From: Orenia metallireducens
GTDB lineage: Bacteria; Bacillota; Halanaerobiia; Halobacteroidales; Halobacteroidaceae
DNA length: 64,000 nt
Direction: 5' to 3'
Assembly: GCF_003001995.1 (NCBI RefSeq)
Contig: NZ_PVNB01000005.1
Location: 1-64,000 of the forward strand
The notes beneath the pieces are model-generated. The model ran no database searches. It was not told the origin of the DNA and saw nothing but the letters and a program-made list of their open reading frames with translations. Below are positions 25,358 to 34,327 of the stretch, piece by piece; position 1 is the stretch's first letter; every line of letters starts with the position of its first letter. The translations under genes and the position numbers were made by a program.

Positions 25358-26984
25358 CTTCATCATCCCCTTTAGCTGGTGAAGGCTTAACATTAGAGGC
25401 AATCCTTTGATTATCATCTTTAACCAGATAAGATGGGCGACTATTCTTAAACCACTCTGGAACTTTAATAAAGGAATCCTTTAAAGCTTCCCAATCTACC
25501 GGAGTAATTGGTGATAAATAGGGTACACCAAAGGTTCTTAGACTACATAAGTGGATTAACAAGGCTAAGACAGCAAAGGTAATCCCAAACATTCCCCAGC
25601 TAGCTGCTAAAAACATTACTCCAAAACGAATTAACCTCACACCTAGAGCAAAACTATAGGCTGGAATCATAAAGGAGGCAATACCTGTAAGTGCCACCAC
25701 AATAACCATGGCCTGAGAGACCAATCCCGCCTGAACTGCTGCTTCCCCCACGACTAAGGCTCCTACGATACTGACTGCTTGCCCAACGGTCTTGGGCAAT
25801 CTTATACCTGCTTCACGCAAGAATTCAAAGGCAATTTCCATAATTAATGCTTCTACTAAGGCAGGGAAGGGAACCCCAGCTCTTGAAGCAACAATACTTA
25901 AGAGTAATTTAGTAGGAATCATCTCCTGATGAAAAGTGGTAATAGCAATATAGACAGATGGACCTAGTAAAGCAACTAAAAAAGCTACAAACCTTAACAT
26001 TCTTACAAATGAGGAGAAAAAGAATCTCTGATAATAGTCCTCATTTGCCTGTAGGAAATGGACAAAGACACTAGGCATAACAAGTACAAAAGGAGTACCA
26101 TCAACAAATATACTTACCCTACCTTCATTTAAAGATGAAGCAACTCCATCAGGGCGTTCTGTATTAGATATTTGGGGAAAGGGAGAGAAGGGATCATCCT
26201 CAATTAGCTGCTCTATAATACCACTTTCATTAACTATATCTATATCTATCCGCTTGACCCTATTTAACACCTCATCTATTAAATCCTGAGGAGCAATCCC
26301 TTCAATATAAGCAACGGTAATATCGGTCTTGCTAACCCTACCTAATCTAAAGCTCTCAAACTTCAGATCAGGGGTCTTAATTCTTCCTCTTACTAAAGAT
26401 AAATTGATATCTATGCTCTCTACAAACCCTTCTCTAGGTCCCCTTACAACACTTTCAGTCTCAGGCTCAGCTACATTTCTAACTTCACGGGTTGGAATCG
26501 GTATAGAAATCGCCTCATCATAACCATCTATTAACAATACCGCATGTCCACATAACATATCATCTATTATTGTAGTAAACTCATCTCTTCTCTCTATAGT
26601 CCCCATAGTCAATAGTCTATCTTCTATTAAATCAATTAAATTTGAGTAACTTCTTGATAATTTTAAATCTTGATTTCTACTAACAATCATCAATTCTCTT
26701 AAGATAGTATCATTAATAAAACCTTTATTTACTATCCCTTGAACATATACCAAAGTAGCCTTGACCTCTTCATCACCTAACTTAAATTTTCTAGTATTAA
26801 AATCACTTGCTTTACTGAATAAAGCCTCAAGATAAACTAAGTTTTTCTCAAGGCTACTATATACTTTTAAATTATTAATATCTATGTCATTGAGATACTT
26901 CTCTTCTAATCTTTCTAAAACTTCTTCTTCATCCTTTCTTTTCTTTTCTTCTATTGTTAAAGGTCTTTTCATCTTCTTACTCAT
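25350..26984 (-). CDS. germination receptor A subunit (GerA/SpoVAF family)
   Basis: 544 residues. A long hydrophilic N-terminal domain (1-300) includes DDMLCGHAVLLIDGYDEA and a late NEGRVSIFVDGTPFVLVMPSVF. It is followed by four to six membrane helices with PTKLLLSIVASRAGVPFP. A subunits form the oligomeric ion-channel part of germinant receptors. It is the only A subunit among six B subunits in the window. Operon order gerA-gerC-small membrane gene. Confidence 0.95.
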   Translation of the reverse strand: MSKKMKRPLTIEEKKRKDEEEVLERLEEKYLNDIDINNLKVYSSLEKNLVYLEALFSKASDFNTRKFKLGDEEVKATLVYVQGIVNKGFINDTILRELMIVSRNQDLKLSRSYSNLIDLIEDRLLTMGTIERRDEFTTIIDDMLCGHAVLLIDGYDEAISIPIPTREVRNVAEPETESVVRGPREGFVESIDINLSLVRGRIKTPDLKFESFRLGRVSKTDITVAYIEGIAPQDLIDEVLNRVKRIDIDIVNESGIIEQLIEDDPFSPFPQISNTERPDGVASSLNEGRVSIFVDGTPFVLVMPSVFVHFLQANEDYYQRFFFSSFVRMLRFVAFLVALLGPSVYIAITTFHQEMIPTKLLLSIVASRAGVPFPALVEALIMEIAFEFLREAGIRLPKTVGQAVSIVGALVVGEAAVQAGLVSQAMVIVVALTGIASFMIPAYSFALGVRLIRFGVMFLAASWGMFGITFAVLALLIHLCSLRTFGVPYLSPITPVDWEALKDSFIKVPEWFKNSRPSYLVKDDNQRIASNVKPSPAKGDDEDE

Positions 26985-27102
26985 TGATTATCCCATCCTT
27001 TTTATGTATAGAGAAGTTAATATTTATTTAGTTACAAACTATAAGGTTATTGTGTACAACTAATAGCTCATTTATTAATTGATCTCATTCTATTTAAATC
27101 AT

Positions 27103-28176
27103 CTATGGATTAAACTTAACATTATTTTTAAATAGATAAGCTCCAATTAATAAGAGAAGAAAAGGGACTTCTAAAACAAATATAAAGATTGTTATAATAT
27201 ATATAAATAAAGTCTTTAAATAATGAATATCAGTTTGAAAATAGCCTAAAGAGACTGTAAATATCATAAATGGTAAAATTAGACTCCTATAACTACTTAA
27301 CTTAAACCATTCCTTGATTAAATATAAAGATGTGAAGTAATAAAATCCTACCTTAATCATTGTTGCCATAATCCAAGCCACAAAAACAGTTACATCCAAT
27401 CCAGTAATAGATAATGTACTCAATGTATAAAAAGGATATTCTATGATACTGCCTAACTGACTCCCAAATATCGTAATAGTAGTGGCTAATAAGACTGAAA
27501 TAATAACCATGCTGGTTAAATTACCTAATAGGCTAATCTTAAGCACCTTAGCCTTGTCTTTAAAAAAAGGTTTATATACTAAAAATAGATTAGGAATTAT
27601 TAAAAACCAATGTAATGGTAATAAACTACCTCTGGCTATTTGTTTAAAATCTAGTACTATAGGTTGTAACCTGGCAAAGTCGATTAAATCATAGTTAGTT
27701 GAGATAATAATAAAAATTGAAAATAACATAATAAATATTCCAAAACCATTTACCCGCATAATTGTTTCTATCCCTTTATAAGATAAATAACCTGCAATCA
27801 AAGCATTAGCAATCCAAATTCCCATTGCCCCTTTAGTCGGCATTACAAATTCTACAAATCCAACACTCTCGTATATTATTAAGATAGTTAATTCTATATT
27901 TAGCATGATAAAAGGGATTAAAATCAGTCTTCCCAGTATCTTTCCAAAAATATCTATACAATCTTGGACAAGGCTTTGATTAGAAAATTGGCAGCTTAAT
28001 TTAAAAACTATATAATGTATAGCCAGAATGAGAAGACTGGCAAAAATAATTGAAATCCAAGCCGCTCTCCCAGCAGACATAATCATTTCACTTGGCACAA
28101 GCAATATAATAGTTGTTAAGATTACATTTAATGACAATAGAAAGGCCTGTTTATTACTTATCTTTTTTGTTGACAT
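27103..28176 (-). CDS. GerB-type spore germination permease 2
   Basis: About 357 residues, ten transmembrane helices, APC/GerAB family. ATG 28174-28176 (MSTKKISNKQAF) is preferred, with AGGTGA upstream; a longer reading frame would overlap the preceding gene. Shares SYKGIETIMR with the copies at 28214 and 29457. It follows permease 3 closely and precedes gerA by about 118 bp, so it is the most likely partner of GerA. Confidence 0.9.
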   Translation of the reverse strand: MSTKKISNKQAFLLSLNVILTTIILLVPSEMIMSAGRAAWISIIFASLLILAIHYIVFKLSCQFSNQSLVQDCIDIFGKILGRLILIPFIMLNIELTILIIYESVGFVEFVMPTKGAMGIWIANALIAGYLSYKGIETIMRVNGFGIFIMLFSIFIIISTNYDLIDFARLQPIVLDFKQIARGSLLPLHWFLIIPNLFLVYKPFFKDKAKVLKISLLGNLTSMVIISVLLATTITIFGSQLGSIIEYPFYTLSTLSITGLDVTVFVAWIMATMIKVGFYYFTSLYLIKEWFKLSSYRSLILPFMIFTVSLGYFQTDIHYLKTLFIYIITIFIFVLEVPFLLLLIGAYLFKNNVKFNP

Positions 28177-28213
28177 TATATCACCTAATATAAATTTAGT
28201 ATTGTGTATCCAT

Positions 28214-29284
28214 CTACCCATTCCTCCTACCCACTAAAGCATATGCCAGTATTAATAATAAAATAGTAGGTAAACTAACAGTTAATAAAGCACCAATAAC
28301 AAAGTATTTAGTATCTGAACCAGGTAGACGAATATCGGTACTGTACACTGTTAAGGCAAGAATAGAGAACGTAAAGGGAATCACTATCTTCCTATAATCC
28401 TTTAACTCAAACAAATTGGCAATCAATTTGACAGCTGCAAAGTTAAATATCCCAATCTTTAAGATATTACCTAAAATCCAAATTACAAAGGTAATAGTCT
28501 CTACACCTGCCAATGATAAATCACTTAGATTATGAAAGGAGAAATTCAAAGTAACAGCTAATTCTTTACCAAAAGTAGCAACTAATAGGATTACTAAGAT
28601 ACTGACTACTATCTGAATTATTAGATTTGATAGTCCAATAGCCTTAATTGCTCCTCTTTTCTTACTAAAATAAGGCTTTAATACTATTAGGATAACTGAA
28701 TGATAAAAGAATAACCTTGCTGGATATAATCCTCCAGCGATAACCTTCTTAAAGCTAAAGATTAAAGGTTTTAAGTTATCTAAGTTTATAGTTATAACTA
28801 AGGGAGTCGTTAGTATAATAATAACTATACCAACTAATAAGATAAAGCTTCCAATAGTATTGCTTCTGGCAATAGTTTCAATACCACTATAGGATAAGTA
28901 TCCTACTAAAATACTAATAGCAATCCACAGACCAACTCCAGACGCCTTCTCCATCACAAATTGAATATACCCAGTACTAAAGACCAATAGAAAGAGATTG
29001 GTAATGATTAAAACAGCAATATATGGTAGTAAAATTACCTTACCTAATATTTTTCCAAATATCTCTTTACTATCATCAACAATGCTCTTATTAGAAAAAT
29101 TACAGCCTAAAGTTAAGAATAGATGATTTAATGACCCCATAAATGTACCTGCCACTATTATAGGTGCCCAAGCAAGACCACCACAGGCTTCAATCACAAT
29201 ATTTGGAGCAGTCATCACGATAGTAGGTAAAATAACTGCTATTCCTATCCAGAAGGCTTCAAAACTGCTTATTTTTTCACTCAT
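28214..29284 (-). CDS. GerB-type spore germination permease 3
   Basis: About 356 residues from ATG 29284 behind GGGTGA. Starts MSEKISSFEAFWIGIAVILPT, then repeated membrane helices with the conserved GYLSYSGIETIAR segment. It belongs to a tandem set of three B subunits on the minus strand (29457, 28214, 27103). Very similar neighbours indicate local duplication. Confidence 0.9.
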   Translation of the reverse strand: MSEKISSFEAFWIGIAVILPTIVMTAPNIVIEACGGLAWAPIIVAGTFMGSLNHLFLTLGCNFSNKSIVDDSKEIFGKILGKVILLPYIAVLIITNLFLLVFSTGYIQFVMEKASGVGLWIAISILVGYLSYSGIETIARSNTIGSFILLVGIVIIILTTPLVITINLDNLKPLIFSFKKVIAGGLYPARLFFYHSVILIVLKPYFSKKRGAIKAIGLSNLIIQIVVSILVILLVATFGKELAVTLNFSFHNLSDLSLAGVETITFVIWILGNILKIGIFNFAAVKLIANLFELKDYRKIVIPFTFSILALTVYSTDIRLPGSDTKYFVIGALLTVSLPTILLLILAYALVGRRNG

Positions 29285-29364
29285 TTTATCACCCAACTAT
29301 AAGATGTTATTTTAACCTATTGTGCTAGTTGAGCTTCAATATTGGTAATAACTATTAATAGGTA

Positions 29365-29444
29365 GATTACAACACTTTTACTTTTTAAAAGTTCCTCTCT
29401 CTTGGGAGGGGGAGAAGAATTAAAATTCAAAAGTGTCGCATTAT
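29365..29444. repeat. palindromic intergenic element, copy 4 (short)
   Basis: 80 bp with ends ATTACAACACTTTTAC and AAAAGTGTCGCATTAT. Nearly all core is lost, leaving a hairpin-like remnant between two gerB genes. Confidence 0.6.
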
Positions 29445-29456
29445 CCTTATAATGTA

Positions 29457-30530
29457 TCATTTTTTACCAATCTTCAAGCTCATCCAATATCCTATACTCA
29501 CTAGAAATACTGTCGGCAGACTAATGACCGTCAAAAATCCTATAATAGCATACTTAATCTGTAATTCAGGTACAGGCATCTGAGTACCATAAAGGGTTAA
29601 TCCTAAAATTAAAATAGAGAAAGGTATTATTATCTTCCTATAATCTCTAATACCAAACCAATCTCTGATTAATTTAAGGGATACAAAGTGGAAGATAGAC
29701 ATCTTTAGAACATTACCTAAGACCCAAATTATAAACATAATAACCTCTACCCCTCTTAAAGTTAAAGTACTTAAAATATAAAAAGGATATTGTATTATTT
29801 TAATCAAGTCAACCCCTAATAAACCTATAAAGACTACTATCAAAGTAGTTATAGCTAATTGATTAATTAAATTAGCTATGTTTACTGCTTTAATTGCCCT
29901 CTTCTGATTGCTAAAGAAATCCTTAAGCTGAATTACTATAATAGAATGGTACAAGAATAATCTGGCTGGATAAATACTTCCTGCAAATATACCCTTGAAG
30001 TTAAATACAAAGGGCTTTAAATTGTCAAAATCTATCCCTTGATTAGTGAAAATCGAACCTGTAATTATAATAAAGCCAATTAATAGAATAAAAATAGCGA
30101 CAGCACTAACCCTCCCTATTACCTCAATCCCCTTATAAGATAATAATACAAGCAGTATCATCATTCCAATCCAGAAGAAGCTTAGAGGGGTACGGGGCAT
30201 GATGACCTCGATATCACCAGTACTCTGATATAATAGATATAAATTGGTTATTGTAATTGCAAATATATAAGGAATAGTAATTATCCTTCCCAAAATCGGA
30301 CCAAAGATGTTTTGGACATCCTCTATAACTCCTTTATCAGAGAACTTACATCCTAATGTTAGAAAGATATAATTTACTAAACCTATAATAGTTCCAGCCA
30401 CTATGATAGATACCCAACCCATCTGTCCAGCTTGAGTAACAACAAAGTTTGGTATCCCAACAACAGCAGTTGGTAGTATTAGCCCTACTGATATCCAAAA
30501 TAGTTGAAAGCTACTTGTTTTCTGCTCCAT
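29457..30530 (-). CDS. GerB-type spore germination permease 4
   Basis: 357 residues, start MEQKTSSFQLFWISVGLILPT behind AGGTGA. Same fold and the same central LLSYKGIEVIGR helix motif as permeases 2 and 3. First of the tandem set of three. It probably determines a different germinant specificity for a shared A/C pair; this is inference. Confidence 0.9.
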   Translation of the reverse strand: MEQKTSSFQLFWISVGLILPTAVVGIPNFVVTQAGQMGWVSIIVAGTIIGLVNYIFLTLGCKFSDKGVIEDVQNIFGPILGRIITIPYIFAITITNLYLLYQSTGDIEVIMPRTPLSFFWIGMMILLVLLSYKGIEVIGRVSAVAIFILLIGFIIITGSIFTNQGIDFDNLKPFVFNFKGIFAGSIYPARLFLYHSIIVIQLKDFFSNQKRAIKAVNIANLINQLAITTLIVVFIGLLGVDLIKIIQYPFYILSTLTLRGVEVIMFIIWVLGNVLKMSIFHFVSLKLIRDWFGIRDYRKIIIPFSILILGLTLYGTQMPVPELQIKYAIIGFLTVISLPTVFLVSIGYWMSLKIGKK

Positions 30531-30915
30531 TTAATCACCTATTATTAAAATAATATTTATTAATAACTTTGGCTATTTGCTTAATAATTATTAAAAATAC
30601 TATTATAAGAGATAATTCTCAACAATATAAAATTTATTTTGCTTACTTTTAATTTAAACAACTATCTCAAACTTATAGCCTTTATTCTTAGTAATTAAAG
30701 CTATTTTTATCCAAAATAGAACATATAATTTCAAATTTTAGCTATATTAGTAACAATAGATTCAAGAGATATTACAATACTTTAAATATAAATTTGAGAT
30801 TAATTTTAAGCTTGAATAAATCATAAAATATTCTTTTAGCACTCTACTTGGGCTTAGCTAAATCTATTCCCTAGCAAAGTAAAATTATTTGAATTGTGCT
30901 ACTTTAATGCTATGA

Positions 30916-30944
30916 TTGCTAAACCTATCAAAACTTAGTATTAT
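30916..30944 (+). promoter_or_regulatory. promoter of the ferritin-like gene
   Basis: TTGCTA (30916-30921), 17-bp spacer, TATTAT (30939-30944), about 20 bp before the start codon. The rest of the 30531-30964 gap is very AT-rich and shows nothing else I can support. Confidence 0.6.
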
Positions 30945-30964
30945 ATAAAGAGGAGGTGTTTGAT

Positions 30965-31453
30965 ATGTCAACCCAATTTAATGCTTTAGAGATATTAAAG
31001 ATTGCTATGAATGTTGAAAAACAAGGGGAGATATTCTACAGAAGATGTGTAGAGGTCAACTCTGAACCAGAGGTGAAGGCAGTTTTTAAAGAATTGCAAG
31101 AGGATGAACAAGAGCACTACCAATACTTTAAAAGATTATTAGAAGTCTTTGACGAAGAGGATAAAAGTATCACTAGAGACTACCTCTATGACCAAGAGGT
31201 TAACCAATACTTACGCGCTTTGGTCGATACTAAGGTATTTCCTGATGATGAAGAGGTTACTGATGATATCGCTCACAATCTACTTGAGGCGATCGAGGTC
31301 GGTATTAAGGCTGAAAAGAACTCTCTGCTACTTTATAGTGAATTATTGGAGATGGAGACCGATGATCAGACCCTTGATGCTTTAGAAAAGCTAATAATTG
31401 AAGAGAAACGCCATTTAATTAAGTTAGAGGTATTAAAGAGTACTATCTCATAA
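30965..31453 (+). CDS. ferritin-like diiron protein (rubrerythrin family)
   Basis: About 162 residues from ATG 30965, six bases after GGAGGTG. Four-helix bundle with two ExxH-type diiron halves: NVEKQGEIFYRR with DEQEHYQYF, and EVGIKAEKNSLLLY with EEKRHLIKL. There is no rubredoxin domain. Likely a peroxide-scavenging or iron-handling protein in this anaerobe. It converges with the AhpD-like gene on a shared terminator. Confidence 0.88.
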   Translation: MSTQFNALEILKIAMNVEKQGEIFYRRCVEVNSEPEVKAVFKELQEDEQEHYQYFKRLLEVFDEEDKSITRDYLYDQEVNQYLRALVDTKVFPDDEEVTDDIAHNLLEAIEVGIKAEKNSLLLYSELLEMETDDQTLDALEKLIIEEKRHLIKLEVLKSTIS

Positions 31454-31455
31454 TG

Positions 31456-31490
31456 AAAAAGATTAACCTCTAACTGAGGTTAATCTTTTT
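31456..31490. terminator. bidirectional terminator, ferritin-like and AhpD-like genes
   Basis: Perfect 15-bp stem AAAAAGATTAACCTC/GAGGTTAATCTTTTT (31456-31470 with 31476-31490). The right arm overlaps the last codons of the minus-strand gene. Confidence 0.9.
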
Positions 31491-32019
31491 CTATATTTAA
31501 TATTGCTGTAACACGATTTAATCCTGAAAATAAATCGATTACTGCTACCAACTCCAATAGTTCCTCTTCTTGTAAAGCCAGCTCTTCAAAATCATCATCA
31601 GCCAGCTCCCAGAAATTATTGGTGGCTTTATCTACAAACTCTAAGATTCTAGCTTCTATCTCAGTTAATAACTGATAATCACCTTCTCTAACCTGTTCTA
31701 ATACTTCTGGTGGATAACCCACCTGCATCAGCCCATTGTAGTGAGCATTGATACAGTATTCAGCATTATTTAAGATAGATACTCGTAAAGCTACCAACTT
31801 CTTTACCTTTGCTGGCAGCTTTTCATCCTTCATAATGGACTGCATTCGATTCCAAGTTGACCTTAAGATTTGAGGCTTATGAGCTAAAGTCTTAAAGAGG
31901 TTAGGGATACTCCCCTTCTGCTGCTTAATATCTAAAAGAACATCCTTAACTATTCCAGTCGACTCTTCTAACTCAATTCTCTTAACCTTATCCTTGACTA
32001 TAGTGATTGAATTAGCCAT
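31480..32019 (-). CDS. AhpD-like / carboxymuconolactone decarboxylase family protein
   Basis: About 179 residues of the CMD/AhpD all-helical family. The active-site helix reads EYCINAHYNGL: one cysteine and the histidine of the usual CxxC..H are present, while the second cysteine position is alanine. This suggests a peroxidase-related rather than a full AhpD disulphide role. Start ATG 32017-32019 behind AGGAGGTG. An AU-rich hairpin overlaps that ribosome-binding site. Convergent with a ferritin-like gene, which fits oxidative defence. Confidence 0.8.
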   Translation of the reverse strand: MANSITIVKDKVKRIELEESTGIVKDVLLDIKQQKGSIPNLFKTLAHKPQILRSTWNRMQSIMKDEKLPAKVKKLVALRVSILNNAEYCINAHYNGLMQVGYPPEVLEQVREGDYQLLTEIEARILEFVDKATNNFWELADDDFEELALQEEELLELVAVIDLFSGLNRVTAILNIEKD

Positions 32020-32028
32020 CTTTCCACC

Positions 32029-32060
32029 TCCTATATATATATCTTCCACTATATATAGGA
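32029..32060 (-). promoter_or_regulatory. hairpin overlapping the Shine-Dalgarno of the AhpD-like gene
   Basis: 11-bp arms TCCTATATATA (minus strand 32060-32050) and TATATATAGGA (32039-32029) with a 10-base loop. The 3' arm contains the AGGA of the AGGAGGTG ribosome-binding site, so folding would hide it. Confidence 0.55.
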
Positions 32061-32218
32061 TTTTCATTCAATAAGCTATTTGATTTATCAAATTAAATCT
32101 ATGTTTAATATTATTACTTTATACACAAAATAAGACAAATGTCAGGTTAGCATCAATAAAATTCATTCTAAACTTAGAAAAAATATAGATAAAAACTTTA
32201 AAATAAAAAAATAGAATG

Positions 32219-32309
32219 ATAATGCTATGGTTTGGCTGTCTGGAATCAGAAATCAGTTATAAACATTGGTTCCAGATTCCTGATTCCCGACACGAAAGTG
32301 TCGCAATAT
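32219..32309. repeat. palindromic intergenic element, copy 5 (degenerate left end)
   Basis: Right end GAAAGTGTCGCAATAT is clear; the left end ATAATGCTATGG is degenerate. An inner inverted pair GGAATCAG...CTGATTCC is present. The gap 32061-32387 shows no gene besides this. Confidence 0.5.
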
Positions 32310-32387
32310 ACTCATTAAGTTTCATTTTAAATTCAAATACCTATAATAACTTATTGACTCATTTAATAATTAAGAAGGGGCTCATAT

Positions 32388-33476
32388 ATGAAATTTATCA
32401 ATGATAATCAATTATTTGCTATAATGCTTACCTTTGTAATAGGTAACTCAACTATCTACCCTATGGGCATAGAAGCTAAACAAGATGCTTGGATTGCTGT
32501 ATTACTGGCATTATTAATGGGAATTATCTTAGTTAAAATCTATCTACAAATACAAGCTAGTTTTCCCAATAAAAACTTAATTGAAATAATAGAAGTACTC
32601 TTAGGAAGATTTATCACAGTCCCCTTGGGTTTACTTTATACCTGCTATTTTCTCTATATCTCTTTATTGAATCTATTTGATATTAGTATTTTTTTAAATT
32701 CACGCTTATTAGAAGATGCTTCACTATCAGCAACTCAAATAATGATTTTAATGATTATTTTCTACCTTCTCTTTTTGGGAATTGAGACTATGGCTAGATT
32801 CACAGAGGTAATTACATACTTCTTAATCATCCCACTAGTTATAATTGGAATCTTCTTGATAATCGGTTCTGGGGAATTGAATTTCGATAATTTAAAGCCA
32901 ATATTAAGTCAGGGATTAAAACCTATCATTAAAGTTTCCTTCTCTCAGCTTTTAACCTTTCCTTTTGGGGATATGATAACTTTTTTAATGGTTTGGCATT
33001 ATCTTAAATCTAGAGATTATCTCAATGAAATCTCTTTTACTAGTACTATTATAGGAGGAATATTAGTCTGCTTATCAGTGATTAATATGATAGCTATTTT
33101 AGGGGTCCAATTAACTAAGCATACCACTATTCCTATTATGAGTATCAGCACTATTATAGATTTAGGCGAAATAATCCATGGAATGGATCCTCTAGTAGCA
33201 ATTATTCTCTTTATCACTGGAATTATTAAGTTAGCATTCACCTGTTATGCTTCTGTATTATCATTCATAACTACCTTTAAGATAAAAAAAAGAAAGCTTG
33301 TTCTTATTTTCTTTATTTTAACTTTGATTCTAATTGCTAATAACTCTTTTAACCCAGTCAGCTTTCTGATTTTTCTCAAAGACTCACCAGAAAATTATAT
33401 TCAACTTATCTTTGAATTAGCCATTCCAATTATACTCTTATTAATCTGTTACAAAAAAAAGAAAAAGAGTGTCTAG
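32388..33476 (+). CDS. GerB-type spore germination permease 5
   Basis: 362 residues, about ten helices. It begins MKFINDNQLFAIMLTFVIGN with IEAKQDAW, resembling permease 1 more than 2-4. It is a plus-strand orphan between repeat copy 5 and the cold-shock gene. AAGGGG precedes the start by eight bases. It shares a terminator with the convergent csp gene. Confidence 0.9.
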   Translation: MKFINDNQLFAIMLTFVIGNSTIYPMGIEAKQDAWIAVLLALLMGIILVKIYLQIQASFPNKNLIEIIEVLLGRFITVPLGLLYTCYFLYISLLNLFDISIFLNSRLLEDASLSATQIMILMIIFYLLFLGIETMARFTEVITYFLIIPLVIIGIFLIIGSGELNFDNLKPILSQGLKPIIKVSFSQLLTFPFGDMITFLMVWHYLKSRDYLNEISFTSTIIGGILVCLSVINMIAILGVQLTKHTTIPIMSISTIIDLGEIIHGMDPLVAIILFITGIIKLAFTCYASVLSFITTFKIKKRKLVLIFFILTLILIANNSFNPVSFLIFLKDSPENYIQLIFELAIPIILLLICYKKKKKSV

Positions 33477-33500
33477 GAAAAAACCTAAGCACTCTTTTAA
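33464..33500. terminator. bidirectional terminator, gerB5 and cold-shock gene
   Basis: Stem AAAAGAGTG / CACTCTTTT with an additional inner CTAGG/CCTA pairing; T-rich on both strands. Confidence 0.8.
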
Positions 33501-33503
33501 GAT

Positions 33504-33848
33504 TTATAACTTAACTACATTCTGAGCTTGTAGTCCTTTGTCAGTTTTCTCAATAGAGAATTCTACACTCTCACCCTCTTCAAGGTTTCTAAATCCATCC
33601 TCTTTGATTGCAGAGAAATGAACAAATACATCATCTCCACTTTCTCTTTCAATAAATCCGAACCCTTTCTCACTATTAAACCATTTTACTTTACCATCAA
33701 ATCTTTCTCCAGCATCTTCTACTGTTACTTTAGTAGTCCTTTTAGCTTGAGATTTTCTTGCTTCCTTTTTAGCTTCTTTATTAACTTTTTCTACTCTACT
33801 ATCATCAACAACTCCTGCTTTGGCAAATGCTTCGCCTAAGTTCAACAT
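33504..33848 (-). CDS. cold-shock domain protein with basic N-terminal extension
   Basis: About 114 residues from ATG 33848 behind GGAGGGG. The C-terminal two thirds is a cold-shock OB fold with RNP1 KGFGFI and RNP2 VFVHF ([16 protein letters not shown]). Normal Csp proteins are about 66 residues; here about 48 extra residues precede it ([25 protein letters not shown]). This extension is helical and basic and recalls the start of DUF2058/YaiL nucleoid-type proteins. Likely an RNA chaperone; the extension may add nucleic-acid binding or oligomerisation. Confidence 0.85.
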   Translation of the reverse strand: MLNLGEAFAKAGVVDDSRVEKVNKEAKKEARKSQAKRTTKVTVEDAGERFDGKVKWFNSEKGFGFIERESGDDVFVHFSAIKEDGFRNLEEGESVEFSIEKTDKGLQAQNVVKL

Positions 33849-33932
33849 AGAGATCCCCTCCAAAAACCTTTTATTTTATATATGCTCTAATTATGATAAC
33901 ATTCTCAAATCCCATTGTCAAATTTACTAGCA

Positions 33933-34259
33933 CTACATTCTCCTAGCCCATTTACCTGTAATTGGATAAGAAAAGTCATAATCATTCCATACTTTCACAA
34001 CGGCAACAATAGCTGCAATAATCGATAGAGGACCAATTACTGCTAAAAAAGCAAAGCCAATAAGCACAAAAGTTAAAACTGCACTGATTACCGTAGCCAC
34101 CACCATCAGCCCTTGAAAGAATAATGCTTCTTTAGCTTGAATCTTAACAAAAGAGTCTTCACTTAAGAAGAATATCAGTAATGGAGCCAAAATCGGTGCT
34201 CCAAATAAAATTCCTATATGAGCAATAGTAGCCAAAATCTTCTGATCTGAAGTTAACAT
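33933..34259 (-). CDS. DUF4870 (Tic20-like) small membrane protein
   Basis: About 108 residues from ATG 34259 behind AAAGGAG. It has the DUF4870 pattern: TSDQKILATIAHIGILFG at the start, QAKEALFFQGL in the middle, and PITGKWARR at the end, with three or four membrane helices. The family is widespread and of unknown function. Confidence 0.8.
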   Translation of the reverse strand: MLTSDQKILATIAHIGILFGAPILAPLLIFFLSEDSFVKIQAKEALFFQGLMVVATVISAVLTFVLIGFAFLAVIGPLSIIAAIVAVVKVWNDYDFSYPITGKWARRM

Positions 34260-34327
34260 TATCCCACTCCTTTCTAACAATATAATCAATTATATTATAT
34301 TCAAGTTTTATTTAAAAGGTTATTTTA

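Noticed and set aside
30769-30915. ATATTACAATACTTT resembling a left end of the palindromic family
   Set aside because: No matching right end and weak match; the region is AT-rich, so chance is likely.
32216-32404. 62-codon open frame on the plus strand
   Set aside because: Lies over the degenerate repeat copy 5 and overlaps the start of gerB5 in another frame; no ribosome-binding site.
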